Of a stretch of 56,378 bases of DNA, positions 7,558 to 15,084 are shown piece after piece. The translations under genes and the position numbers were made by a program. Position 1 is the stretch's first letter. Each line of letters starts with the position of its first letter. The notes beneath the pieces are model-generated. The model ran no database searches, was not told where the DNA came from, and saw only the letters and a program-made list of their open reading frames with translations. This DNA is from JADKIH01 sp031367345 (GTDB lineage Bacteria > Bacteroidota > Bacteroidia > AKYH767-A > 2013-40CM-41-45): assembly GCA_031367345.1 (NCBI GenBank), contig JANLPR010000160.1:1-56378 (forward strand). Direction: 5' to 3'.

Positions 7558-7592
7558 TCCGGAATACTTGATTAAAATCAAAGCATTCCGGA
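7558..7592. terminator. Hairpin between convergent plsC and bacilliredoxin genes
   Basis: TCCGGAAT pairs with ATTCCGGA, and an inner TTGAT-TAAA-ATCAA stem extends the structure. It lies between two convergent stops and could serve both strands, although the T-tracts are weak. Confidence 0.5.
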
Positions 7593-7621
7593 CGGCTTTT
7601 CACTCTCTAGGAGTTTTGCAT

Positions 7622-8038
7622 TCAACAATATTCGTCAAATGCCATTTTTAAATTTTCAGCGATCATTTCAGCGCTGCGCCCCTCAATGTGGTGACGCTCA
7701 ATAAAGTGTACAAGTTTTCCGTCTTTGAATAAAGCGATACAAGGGGAAGAAGGAGGATAGGGTAAAGTGTATTTTCTAGCTTGAGAAGTTGCATCGAGGT
7801 CTTGTCCGGCGAAAACAGTTGTCAATTTACCAGGTTTTTTACCACTTGATAAAGAAAGCTTTACTCCCGGACGAGCAGTTCCTGCCGCGCAACCGCAAAC
7901 AGAGTTCATTACTAATAAGAGTGTTCCCTCACTATTTGGAATGGTAGCGTCTACCGATTCAGGAGTTGTTAATTCTTCGAAACCAACATTTGTGAGCTCT
8001 TCACGCATTGGAGCGCAGATATATTCTGGATATGGCAT
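7622..8038 (-). CDS. BrxA/BrxB family bacilliredoxin (YphP/YqiW)
   Basis: A 138-residue thioredoxin-fold protein with the active site NSVCGCAAGTARPG (C48-G-C50), characteristic of bacilliredoxins, which remove bacillithiol from protein thiols. The start MPYPEYICAPMREEL is the family start and the length is normal. Some Bacteroidota make bacillithiol, so the assigned role is reasonable, but no bacillithiol synthesis gene is in the window. It has its own promoter box at 8061-8068. Confidence 0.9.
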   Translation of the reverse strand: MPYPEYICAPMREELTNVGFEELTTPESVDATIPNSEGTLLLVMNSVCGCAAGTARPGVKLSLSSGKKPGKLTTVFAGQDLDATSQARKYTLPYPPSSPCIALFKDGKLVHFIERHHIEGRSAEMIAENLKMAFDEYC

Positions 8039-8060
8039 TGTTTATTTGATTTTATAGGTA

Positions 8061-8068
8061 CAAAATTA
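8061..8068 (-). promoter_or_regulatory. Bacteroidetes -7 box for the bacilliredoxin gene
   Basis: The minus-strand sequence TAATTTTG matches TAnnTTTG and is 22 bases before the start codon. Confidence 0.5.
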
Positions 8069-8251
8069 CAACACAATTTGGTTGATTATTCACTCGAGGC
8101 TATTTATTATTTCCGAAAGCCCTTTTTTAAGTAAAGTTTCAATTCCGCTTTTTATTAATGACAGATTTCTTACAAATGAAAGGTCGCTACTTTTTGTTCC
8201 GACCGAGGCCTCCGTACATTTTTAATTTGCATGTAACCTTTAAGAATAGTC

Positions 8252-8686
8252 ATGAACACAATTTTACGAATCATTTCAATCGGAGCTTTACTACTCTCAA
8301 TGTTCATTCATGTGGAAGCTCAAAATGTATTAGACAACAAAGTGTATAGAGTTACCGGTTATAAATTAGGTAACAATGCTATAAAGAGCACTTCTAATTA
8401 TGCGGAGGTAATTCCACCACTCAGTATTTATATTCCATCAGCTTTTACTCCCAATGGTGATGGAATGAACGATACGTTCGGTGTAAAAGGAGAAGGCATT
8501 CAAGATTACAAACTACTTATTTATAATCGTTGGGGAACAGTTCTTTTTGAATCGACCAATGCTAAGACGCAATGGGATGGAACCTTTGAAGGCCGCCCTG
8601 TTGAAACGGGTACGTATGTTTATTTGTTATTTGCAAAAGGAGTAGAGTCGAAAGGCAAAACCGGATCAGTTACTGTAGTGTATTGA
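8252..8686 (+). CDS. Short secreted protein made almost wholly of a T9SS type B (gliding motility-associated C-terminal) domain
   Basis: 144 residues: a signal peptide (about 1-23, ending VEAQN), a short linker, then a complete CHU_C-type domain with PSAFTPNGDGMNDTF (about 63-77), IYNRWGTVLFES, WDGTFEGRPVETGTYVYLL and a terminal TGSVTVVY. This domain normally sits at the end of large surface proteins and directs export through the type IX system. Here it has hardly any passenger, so the gene may be the remnant of a larger adhesin or a genuine mini-protein. The signal peptide argues for an expressed short product. Confidence 0.85.
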   Translation: MNTILRIISIGALLLSMFIHVEAQNVLDNKVYRVTGYKLGNNAIKSTSNYAEVIPPLSIYIPSAFTPNGDGMNDTFGVKGEGIQDYKLLIYNRWGTVLFESTNAKTQWDGTFEGRPVETGTYVYLLFAKGVESKGKTGSVTVVY

Positions 8687-8733
8687 TTCAAAAAAACAAA
8701 AATGTTGCATCAGATGTATGATCCGAAGAAACT

Positions 8734-8803
8734 TTAATCATTACCTATTAATTATTACCTATTAATCATTACCTATTAATCATTATCCATCAATCATTAT
8801 TCA
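8734..8803. repeat. Tandem repeat, 14-base unit
   Basis: Five consecutive units of TTAATCATTACCTA or a close variant, effectively a doubled heptamer. They lie downstream of the T9SS mini-protein. Confidence 0.8.
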
Positions 8804-9168
8804 TTATCAATTATATCGTTTTTCTTACATCACCATTCAACAAAACAAACAGTCGACAATAAATTAACGGCATCAAGATGTAACGAAATTAAACACTGTG
8901 CGTTCAAGACTTCAAGATTATTAAGTTCCTTTTTTGTCATTGTTTAAATGATTTTAAAAGGGCTCTCGATAAAAGATAAATTTCATGTATTGATAAAGAA
9001 GCAGGACTGGGCCCCTGCTTCTTTGCATTTTATACCTTTTCTGTTTTTTAAGTCTAGCTATTATTCAGGCTTGGCTTACACATTAAACGATTTAGCAATT
9101 GATTATTTGCAAGTAGTAACCTCGCCATCATTCTTTCGTATTAGATTTTGTTAATCAAACCAACCAAT
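8804..9168. other. Intergenic stretch with an orphan terminator
   Basis: No convincing coding frame is seen. It holds a strong hairpin at 8995-9024 that is not next to any gene end. Confidence 0.5.
8995..9024 (+). terminator. Strong hairpin, terminator-like, without an obvious parent gene
   Basis: AAAGAAGCAGG pairs perfectly with CCTGCTTCTTT (11 base pairs, 8-base loop), followed by a T-rich stretch. The nearest upstream stop is 308 bases away, so it may end a long 3' UTR or a small RNA. Confidence 0.6.
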
Positions 9169-9570
9169 ATGAGTTCTGCTACGCGCTATCCTTTTGTAAT
9201 GCTTATTGATGATAATGAATTAGACAATTTCATTAATAAAAAACTTTTGGAGAGTGAGGCTTTTGCCTCTACTGTTTATGTTCATCAATCGGCGCTTTCA
9301 GCATTAGAAGAATTGAAAAAGTTGGCTTCCTCGCCCGACAAACTTCCGCAAATTATTTTTCTCGATATTATGATGCCCGATATGGATGGATTTGGCTTCT
9401 TGGCAGAATTCGATAAATTGGCAAATGAAATTCAATCGGTGTCTAAAATTATTATGCTTTCAACTTCTGAAAGTTTTAAAGATCTTAATAAAGCAAATCA
9501 AAGCAAGTATGTAAAAAAGTTTTTAAATAAACCATTAACCAAGCCTGTACTTGATGCAATTTCTGTGTAA
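9169..9570 (+). CDS. Single-domain response regulator (receiver)
   Basis: 133 residues from ATG 9169 (the in-frame TTG at 9148 is less likely). It is a receiver domain only: acidic pocket LIDDNE (13-18), phospho-acceptor D66 in IIFLDIMMPDMDG, the Thr/Ser region MLSTSES and the conserved Lys in KFLNKPLT. There is no output domain, so it would act through protein contacts or as a phosphotransfer intermediate. A second stand-alone receiver follows 115 bases later. No kinase is adjacent; the PAS kinase at 15.1 kb is a possible partner but nothing in the sequence shows it. Confidence 0.9.
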   Translation: MSSATRYPFVMLIDDNELDNFINKKLLESEAFASTVYVHQSALSALEELKKLASSPDKLPQIIFLDIMMPDMDGFGFLAEFDKLANEIQSVSKIIMLSTSESFKDLNKANQSKYVKKFLNKPLTKPVLDAISV

Positions 9571-9662
9571 CTATTTTTTTTAATGTACAATACGTTCTGA
9601 TTTACTGATTTTCAGCACACTTTTTTACTTTTGATTTCCTTTTGCGCTTTCAACCATTTTTA

Positions 9663-9670
9663 TATCTTTG
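9663..9670 (+). promoter_or_regulatory. Bacteroidetes -7 box before the second receiver gene
   Basis: TATCTTTG is an exact TAnnTTTG match. It overlaps the in-frame TTG at 9668, which supports ATG 9686 as the real start. Confidence 0.6.
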
Positions 9671-9685
9671 GTGAAACTATCAGCT

Positions 9686-10120
9686 ATGATTTCATCTGAA
9701 TTTTACTTTCAACGAGTACTCATCATTGATGACAGCGAAATTGATGTTTTGGTAAATAGAAGATTGATGGAGTTAACACGTTTTGCATCTGAAATACAAG
9801 TAACGAGTTCCGGAGAAGAGGGGCTAAGATATTTGAAAGAAGAATGTGGAACATCATCACATGCTCCCGACTGGATTTTTTTAGACATGCATTTAACTGG
9901 CATGAGTGGGTATGAATTCATAGAAGAGTTTAAAAAACTTCCTGAATACATTACTCATAAAACTAAAGTAATGGTGCTTTCTGTTTTTAATAAACCGGAA
10001 CACCTGAAAAAAATATTTGAGAATTGTTTTGTTGCCGGCCAAATAGAAAAGCCGCTTACACAGCAAGCACTCAAAGACATTGCTCACAAAAAAGCAAACG
10101 GCGTAATAAGTTCTATGTAA
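9686..10120 (+). CDS. Single-domain response regulator (receiver)
   Basis: 144 residues from ATG 9686. It has the acidic pair in VLIIDDSEID, phospho-acceptor D67 in WIFLDMHLTGMSG, VLSVFNKPEHLKK in the switch region and the conserved Lys in QIEKPLTQQAL. There is no DNA-binding or enzymatic output. It is similar in layout to the preceding receiver (IDD[NS]E-D start, insert before the Asp), so the pair probably arose by duplication. It has its own promoter box. Confidence 0.88.
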   Translation: MISSEFYFQRVLIIDDSEIDVLVNRRLMELTRFASEIQVTSSGEEGLRYLKEECGTSSHAPDWIFLDMHLTGMSGYEFIEEFKKLPEYITHKTKVMVLSVFNKPEHLKKIFENCFVAGQIEKPLTQQALKDIAHKKANGVISSM

Positions 10121-10173
10121 TTTATAAAATCGTTTATTACACTAGCAAAGCGAGCGATTCAAAATAATAATTC

Positions 10174-10620
10174 CTATTCTCTTTTCTTCTTAAAAAATTC
10201 TTTCATTAATTCTGCACATTCGCCAGCCATCACTCCGCCCACTAAAATTGTTTTAGGATGTAAGAGCTCGTCAGAAAATTTTTGAAACCCTTTTTTTTCA
10301 TCGCGCGCCCCGTAAACTACTTTACTTATCTGTGTCCAATAGGCAGCACCGGCACACATCACACACGGTTCTATAGTTACATAAAGTGTACAATCAACAA
10401 GATACTTAGCTCCAATAAAATTAGCTGCTGCAGTAAATGCTTGCATTTCTGCATGAGCAGTTACATCATTCAATCGTTCGGTTAAATTATGTCCGCGTCC
10501 GATAATCCTATTTCCATGAACCACAACAGCACCAATAGGAACTTCATCGGCATCAAAAGCTTTCAAGGCTTCTTTGAGCGCTTCTTTCATAAAATGTTCG
10601 GGCGTTGAATCGAGGATCAT
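10174..10620 (-). CDS. tadA: tRNA-specific adenosine deaminase TadA
   Basis: Deaminates A34 to inosine in tRNA-Arg(ACG). The 148-residue protein has the zinc and proton-shuttle motif HAEMQAF (H56, E58) and PCVMCAGA (C86, C89), plus VPIGAVVVHGN near the start and the family C-terminal helix ending MKEFFKKKRE. The length is normal. Its ATG overlaps the stop of the small upstream gene (ATGA), suggesting translational coupling. Confidence 0.95.
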   Translation of the reverse strand: MILDSTPEHFMKEALKEALKAFDADEVPIGAVVVHGNRIIGRGHNLTERLNDVTAHAEMQAFTAAANFIGAKYLVDCTLYVTIEPCVMCAGAAYWTQISKVVYGARDEKKGFQKFSDELLHPKTILVGGVMAGECAELMKEFFKKKRE

Positions 10621-10856
10621 TGCGCAAAGAAAAGAAGAAATTCGGGTAAATGGTGTTTCAACACTTTTTGTATACGTTGAGAGATGGATTTCTTTTCCGG
10701 AAAATAGTTGACAGTCGCTTTCATGAAATACATGCTGCCGTCTCTTCTCTTTAAATGGATGTTCTGAAAATGATTGGTGAAGTGTTTCAACGAAATAAGT
10801 TTGCCTGTATCTATAAAAAAGCGGTATTTAAACGTCGATTTGTTGTTATCAATCAA
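10617..10856 (-). CDS. Small hypothetical protein coupled to tadA
   Basis: 79 residues, not recognised. It is basic, with RRDGSMYFMKATVNYFPEKKSISQRIQKVLKHHLPEF in its second half, a regular alpha/beta pattern that looks like real protein. Its stop overlaps the tadA start by the ATGA arrangement, which also favours a real gene. No signal peptide or membrane segment is seen. It could be spurious; the coupling is the main support. Confidence 0.45.
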   Translation of the reverse strand: MIDNNKSTFKYRFFIDTGKLISLKHFTNHFQNIHLKRRDGSMYFMKATVNYFPEKKSISQRIQKVLKHHLPEFLLFFAQ

Positions 10857-10931
10857 AAACTATCGCCCGTTTTCTAAAAAAAGCATCGTCCCTTTCTCCT
10901 TTTTCATAAATTCGCACTTTCAATAACAATT

Positions 10932-12668
10932 ATGCTTCGTACTAATACCTGTGGTGAACTCACCATTAATCATATCGGACAAAAAGTAACACTATGCGGG
11001 TGGTTACAACGTTCACGAAACTTGGGCGGAATGACGTTCATCGATCTTCGCGATCGTTACGGCATTACTCAATTAGTCTTTAACATGGAAACAAATTCTG
11101 TGTTGTGTGAATCGGCACGAGGACTTGGTCGCGAATTTGTTTTAAAAATTACCGGCAGTGTTGCGGAGCGAAGTAATAAAAATTTAAAAATGCCAACGGG
11201 CGAAATTGAGATTATTGTTGATGAGTTTTCTATTCTTAACAAATCGCAAACGCCACCTTTTACAATAGAAGATAATACCGATGGTGGCGACGATATCAGA
11301 ATGAAATATCGCTATCTGGATATCAGAAGAAATCCGGTGAAAGATGCATTGATACTTCGCGCACAAGTTGCTGCTGCTACTCGTTCTTATTTGAACAAGC
11401 AACAGTTTATTGAAGTAGAAACGCCGGTACTTATAAAGTCGACTCCTGAAGGCGCTCGAGATTTTGTAGTGCCATCGCGAATGAATCAAGGAGAGTTTTA
11501 TGCTTTACCGCAATCGCCACAAACGTTTAAACAGTTGTTGATGGTTGCCGGAATCGATAAATATTATCAGATCGTGAAATGCTTTCGCGATGAAGATCTT
11601 CGTGCCGATCGTCAACCCGAATTTACTCAGATCGATTGCGAGATGAGTTTTATTGAGCAAGAAGACATTTTGAATACATTCGAAGGAATGATTCGCCATC
11701 TTTTTCAAGAAGTGAAAAACGTTGTACTTACATCATTACCGAGAATAACATTTGCGGAAGCCATGCGCGATTACGGAAATGACAAGCCCGACATTCGTTT
11801 CGATATGAAGATCGTTGACATGACTAGTATCGTTAAGGGGAAAGAGTTTAAAGTGTTCAACGATGCCGAAGCTGTTTTAGCCATTTGCGTGCAAGGAGCA
11901 GCTTCATACACACGTAAACAATTGGATGAACTTACAGAATGGGTAAAGCGTCCACAGCTTGGAGCAACCGGATTGGTTTACTTTCGGTTCAACGACGATG
12001 GAACAATAAAATCGTCAGTCGATAAATTTTACAACGAAGAAGATCTGAAAGTGTGGGCTGAAAAATGTTCTGCTGCTAAAGGCGACTTAGTTCTAATTCT
12101 TGCCGGCGACGATTCAAAAACACGAAAAGCAATAAGTGAATTGCGTTTAGAAATGGGAGCACGACTTGGCTTGCGGAATAAAGATATTTTTTGTCCGCTT
12201 TGGGTTGTTGATTTTCCACTTTTGGAATGGAGTGAAGAAACTAAGAGGTGGCATGCAATGCATCATCCGTTTACTTCACCAAAGCCGGAAGATGTTCATT
12301 TACTTACTTCCGATCCGGGAAAAGTACGTGCAAATGCATACGACATGGTGATTAATGGAGTGGAAGTAGGCGGAGGATCTATTCGTATTTTTAATAAAGA
12401 GCTGCAACAAGAAATGTTCAGCATACTTGGTTTTACAAAAGAAGATGCGCAACATCAGTTTGGCTTTTTAATGAATGCGTTCGAATACGGAGCGCCGCCA
12501 CACGGAGGAATCGCTTTTGGTTTCGACCGCTTGTGTTCGCTTTTTGGTGGAGCCGATTCAATTCGCGATTACATTGCTTTCCCAAAAAATAATTCCGGCA
12601 GAGATGTCATGATCGATTCTCCATCAACCATCTCTAATGAGCAGTTGAAGGAATTGGGATTGAAATGA
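10932..12668 (+). CDS. aspS: Aspartate--tRNA ligase
   Basis: Class II aminoacyl-tRNA synthetase charging tRNA-Asp. The 578-residue bacterial-type protein has an N-terminal OB-fold (VTLCGWLQRSRNLGG, DRYGITQLVF), motif 2 FRDEDLRADRQPEFTQID, an inserted GAD-type domain (about 280-410), and motif 3 GIAFGFDRL near the C-terminus. The length is usual. It starts at ATG 10932, and a TAAATTCG sequence upstream is a near match to the promoter box. Whether it also charges tRNA-Asn cannot be told from this window. Confidence 0.97.
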   Translation: MLRTNTCGELTINHIGQKVTLCGWLQRSRNLGGMTFIDLRDRYGITQLVFNMETNSVLCESARGLGREFVLKITGSVAERSNKNLKMPTGEIEIIVDEFSILNKSQTPPFTIEDNTDGGDDIRMKYRYLDIRRNPVKDALILRAQVAAATRSYLNKQQFIEVETPVLIKSTPEGARDFVVPSRMNQGEFYALPQSPQTFKQLLMVAGIDKYYQIVKCFRDEDLRADRQPEFTQIDCEMSFIEQEDILNTFEGMIRHLFQEVKNVVLTSLPRITFAEAMRDYGNDKPDIRFDMKIVDMTSIVKGKEFKVFNDAEAVLAICVQGAASYTRKQLDELTEWVKRPQLGATGLVYFRFNDDGTIKSSVDKFYNEEDLKVWAEKCSAAKGDLVLILAGDDSKTRKAISELRLEMGARLGLRNKDIFCPLWVVDFPLLEWSEETKRWHAMHHPFTSPKPEDVHLLTSDPGKVRANAYDMVINGVEVGGGSIRIFNKELQQEMFSILGFTKEDAQHQFGFLMNAFEYGAPPHGGIAFGFDRLCSLFGGADSIRDYIAFPKNNSGRDVMIDSPSTISNEQLKELGLK

Positions 12669-12834
12669 TGAAGGAATATTGCAGTGAACAAAAACTCGAT
12701 TCAGATTTGATTATTGAAAGAGCAAAAGTGCTCGTTTCCGGAATCAAAAAAACGAACTTGGATGTAGGGTTCCTTAACGATAATTACAGTTTTGTTCACT
12801 TGAACAAACCCTTCACTAAAATCATTGTCACGCT

Positions 12835-13272
12835 ATGGATATCAGCATTAACACACCCGCACTTCTTTTTCCGGCTATTAGTTTAATTATGTTGGCATAT
12901 ACCAATCGGTTTCTGTCGCTTTCTAATCGCATCAGGAATTTGCATGAGCGTTATAATTTAGAGTCGAAGACATTGGTGATACATGGCCAATTAAAAAATC
13001 TTCGTTACAGATTGAATTTAATCAAGAACATGCAGTTTCTTGGCGTTCTGAGTATCTTGTTTTCCATTATCAGTATGTATTTGATTTATATTGAACAGAT
13101 GCAGCCGGCGCACGTAACGTTTGCTATTTCAATGTTACTTTTTACTGGATCATTAATTTTATCGCTGATAGAGATCCAGCGAAGCACCAAAGCCCTCGAA
13201 TTAGAGTTGAGCGATATTGAAGGACTGGAAGATCCGGGTTTGGTAGATTATCTGAAAAAGAAATTCGATTGA
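12835..13272 (+). CDS. DUF2721 family membrane protein
   Basis: 145 residues with three membrane helices: about 8-26, 63-82 and 90-112. The cytoplasmic segment after helix 1 has NRFLSLSNRIRNLHERY, the conserved stretch of DUF2721. Function is unknown for the family. It lies 166 bases after aspS on the same strand, possibly co-transcribed. Confidence 0.75.
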   Translation: MDISINTPALLFPAISLIMLAYTNRFLSLSNRIRNLHERYNLESKTLVIHGQLKNLRYRLNLIKNMQFLGVLSILFSIISMYLIYIEQMQPAHVTFAISMLLFTGSLILSLIEIQRSTKALELELSDIEGLEDPGLVDYLKKKFD

Positions 13273-13362
13273 GACAAATAGATGGCGAAGTGATTGGAAA
13301 GCGGAATTAGAAACTTCGGAATAATCAACTGCAAATTATACTTTCATCAAACAGGTATTTTC

Positions 13363-14367
13363 TCAAAGCTTAGTTGGAGTCAAAGCCGTAAGCACACCAT
13401 TTTTTTCTTCAATCAAACCAAATGGTTCTTCTTTTAAAAGGATAAAGCTATCGAGATCGGCGTAATCGACCAGCGAACATAAATTCATAGCCGAAGAAAT
13501 ACCGAGCGTTGTTTCCACCATGCAACCGATCATTGTGCGCATTTTGTTTGCTCTAGCTTCTTTAAGTAATCGCAATCCGTTTACATAACCGCCGGCCTTC
13601 ATTAACTTCATGTTGATACCATCAAATGCTTTTCTCAGCCATTCGAAATCGGCTTGATCGGTTACTGCTTCATCGGCCATTAGAGTGAATGGGCAATACT
13701 TTTTTAAATAGACAGACTCTTCTTTTAATTCGGATGGAAGCGGCTGTTCAACTAACTCGAGCGGCATTTTTTTTATACGCTCTAGCCAATAAATACATTG
13801 TTCAACATCTTTGAACGCTTCATTTGCATCAACCATAATCGGATTATTAGAAAAGGAAAGAAGCTCTTTCACCGAATCGAAGGCGTCGTCGCTATTTACT
13901 TTCAACTTGATGAAAGGGAATCGTTGAAGATTATTTTCAGAATAAAATTTTTTGAGCAGACCTGTATCCATGATTGGAATGGTATAAGAAGTAGCTACAG
14001 GGCCGCTTGAATCGATTTTTAGTAAGCTCGGAATTGTTTGTTTGGTTTTGGAAACGAAGTAGTGGAGGTAAGCAGATTCAATCGCAAATGAAAGAGCATG
14101 AGAAGTATTTGCCATTTTCATTGCCTGATGCACTTCGCTGATGTCTTCGATGTCGTTCGGAATAATAGAAATGAAACGATTGAATTCGTCGACAGAACTC
14201 TCTGCAGATTCAGCATATCGAACATTTGGAGCGGCCTCGCCTTTTCCGGAAAGAGTGCCATCGGAAATGGTAACGATCAGATTTTTTTTGAAATCTGTTG
14301 CATTTCGCGATATTTTCCAAGTATATCGTAAGTCTAAATGAATTACGTCGATAGTCCAGACAAGCAT
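13363..14367 (-). CDS. Dipeptide epimerase (L-Ala-D/L-Glu epimerase type, enolase superfamily)
   Basis: 334 residues with the muconate-lactonizing subgroup layout: the KLKVN base (K-x-K), the metal ligands in MVDANEAF, LVEQPL and LMADEAV, and the second catalytic Lys in NMKLMKAGG. Relatives epimerise L-Ala-D-Glu to L-Ala-L-Glu in murein peptide recycling; some act on other dipeptides, so substrate is inference. It is a stand-alone minus-strand gene convergent with DUF2721. A hairpin at 14411-14443 lies just upstream and belongs to the preceding small gene. Confidence 0.85.
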   Translation of the reverse strand: MLVWTIDVIHLDLRYTWKISRNATDFKKNLIVTISDGTLSGKGEAAPNVRYAESAESSVDEFNRFISIIPNDIEDISEVHQAMKMANTSHALSFAIESAYLHYFVSKTKQTIPSLLKIDSSGPVATSYTIPIMDTGLLKKFYSENNLQRFPFIKLKVNSDDAFDSVKELLSFSNNPIMVDANEAFKDVEQCIYWLERIKKMPLELVEQPLPSELKEESVYLKKYCPFTLMADEAVTDQADFEWLRKAFDGINMKLMKAGGYVNGLRLLKEARANKMRTMIGCMVETTLGISSAMNLCSLVDYADLDSFILLKEEPFGLIEEKNGVLTALTPTKL

Positions 14368-14410
14368 AATGAGCGATGATCAGATGTTAAATGAGAAACT
14401 AGTAGAAAGC

Positions 14411-14443
14411 AAAAGTCCCTCGTTCTAGGAGCGAGGGACTTTT
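14411..14443 (-). terminator. Terminator after the lysine-rich mini-protein
   Basis: AAAAGTCCCTCG pairs perfectly with CGAGGGACTTTT (12 base pairs, 9-base loop). The small CCGCTC-TTT-GAGCGG hairpin lies next to it at 14449-14463. Confidence 0.8.
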
Positions 14444-14475
14444 GACTACCGCTCTTTGAGCGGGAAGCTGATAGC

Positions 14476-14556
14476 TTACTTTTTCTTCTTAGCAACTTTT
14501 TTCTTTGCTACTTTTTTCGCAACTTTTTTCTTAGCTGCTTTTTTTGCTTTTGCCAT
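14476..14556 (-). CDS. 26-residue Lys/Ala-rich mini-protein (histone H1-tail-like)
   Basis: Reading from ATG 14556 gives MAKAKKAAKKKVAKK followed by more KVAKKK units and a TAA at 14476. Apart from the start Met it consists only of Lys, Ala and Val, about 60 percent Lys. Comparable Lys-rich chromatin-like tails occur in Bacteroidetes and chlamydial HC1/HC2 proteins, and nucleic-acid binding is the natural inference. Support for a real gene: an exact promoter box TATGTTTG at 14592-14599, a short leader, and a strong terminator just downstream. It is too short for most gene callers. Confidence 0.6.
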   Translation of the reverse strand: MAKAKKAAKKKVAKKVAKKKVAKKKK

Positions 14557-15084
14557 AGTTTTTAATTTTTAATGTTTGTTTAATGACTACTCAAACATAA
14601 TAAATAAAAAAAGGTTACAACTATATATGCAATTTTTTTTTTAACAATTAATTGTTGATTCCAGCCGCTCATTTTTTCGCTATTTTTTTCGAAATGTTTA
14701 ATGAAATAAAAAAATACATGATGCTCTGAACACCAGTGTTTACGCATACTTCGAGAGGTTTATAAAAAAATATTTTTGATTTAGAAATCATTTTCATCAA
14801 TTTTATTTTGATCGCTTCGTTGAAAAAAATCAACGTTATTAACAATTTGAAAATGGACGATTTTTCAAAACCGACGATTATTTTCATGAAACGAGGGAAA
14901 TCATTTGCAAAAAAAGTGTTGTTGAAGGACTGATAAAAGGAAAAAATTCTTCTTCGCAGCGAACTTTTTTTTGAAATGAAGCTAAAAGAATAAAGATTTG
15001 CCAAACAAAATCGCACGTGATTTACGAAAGAGTATTGGAGGCAAATAAAAGAATACATTTGATGCAACTTCATTTAAAAACACA
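14557..15084. other. AT-rich intergenic region
   Basis: It holds the promoter for the Lys-rich mini-protein (-7 box at 14592-14599, minus strand). The rest is very AT-rich. A 134-codon minus frame (14669-15073) is dominated by Phe, Ile, Lys and Ser and does not read like a protein. I see no other feature. Confidence 0.5.
14592..14599 (-). promoter_or_regulatory. Bacteroidetes -7 box for the Lys-rich mini-protein
   Basis: The minus-strand TATGTTTG matches TAnnTTTG, 35 bases before the start codon. Confidence 0.55.

Noticed and set aside
8948..9154. 68-codon plus frame
   Set aside because: It runs through the terminator hairpin at 8995-9024 and has no protein-like pattern.
12665..12886. 73-codon frame overlapping the aspS stop
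   Set aside because: It begins in an ATGA overlap and its first 55 codons look passable, but the end runs into the DUF2721 gene in another frame and nothing is recognised.
14669..15073. 134-codon minus-strand frame before the histidine kinase
   Set aside because: The composition is dominated by Phe, Ile, Lys and Ser from AT-rich DNA, with no domain, no promoter or overlap with neighbours.
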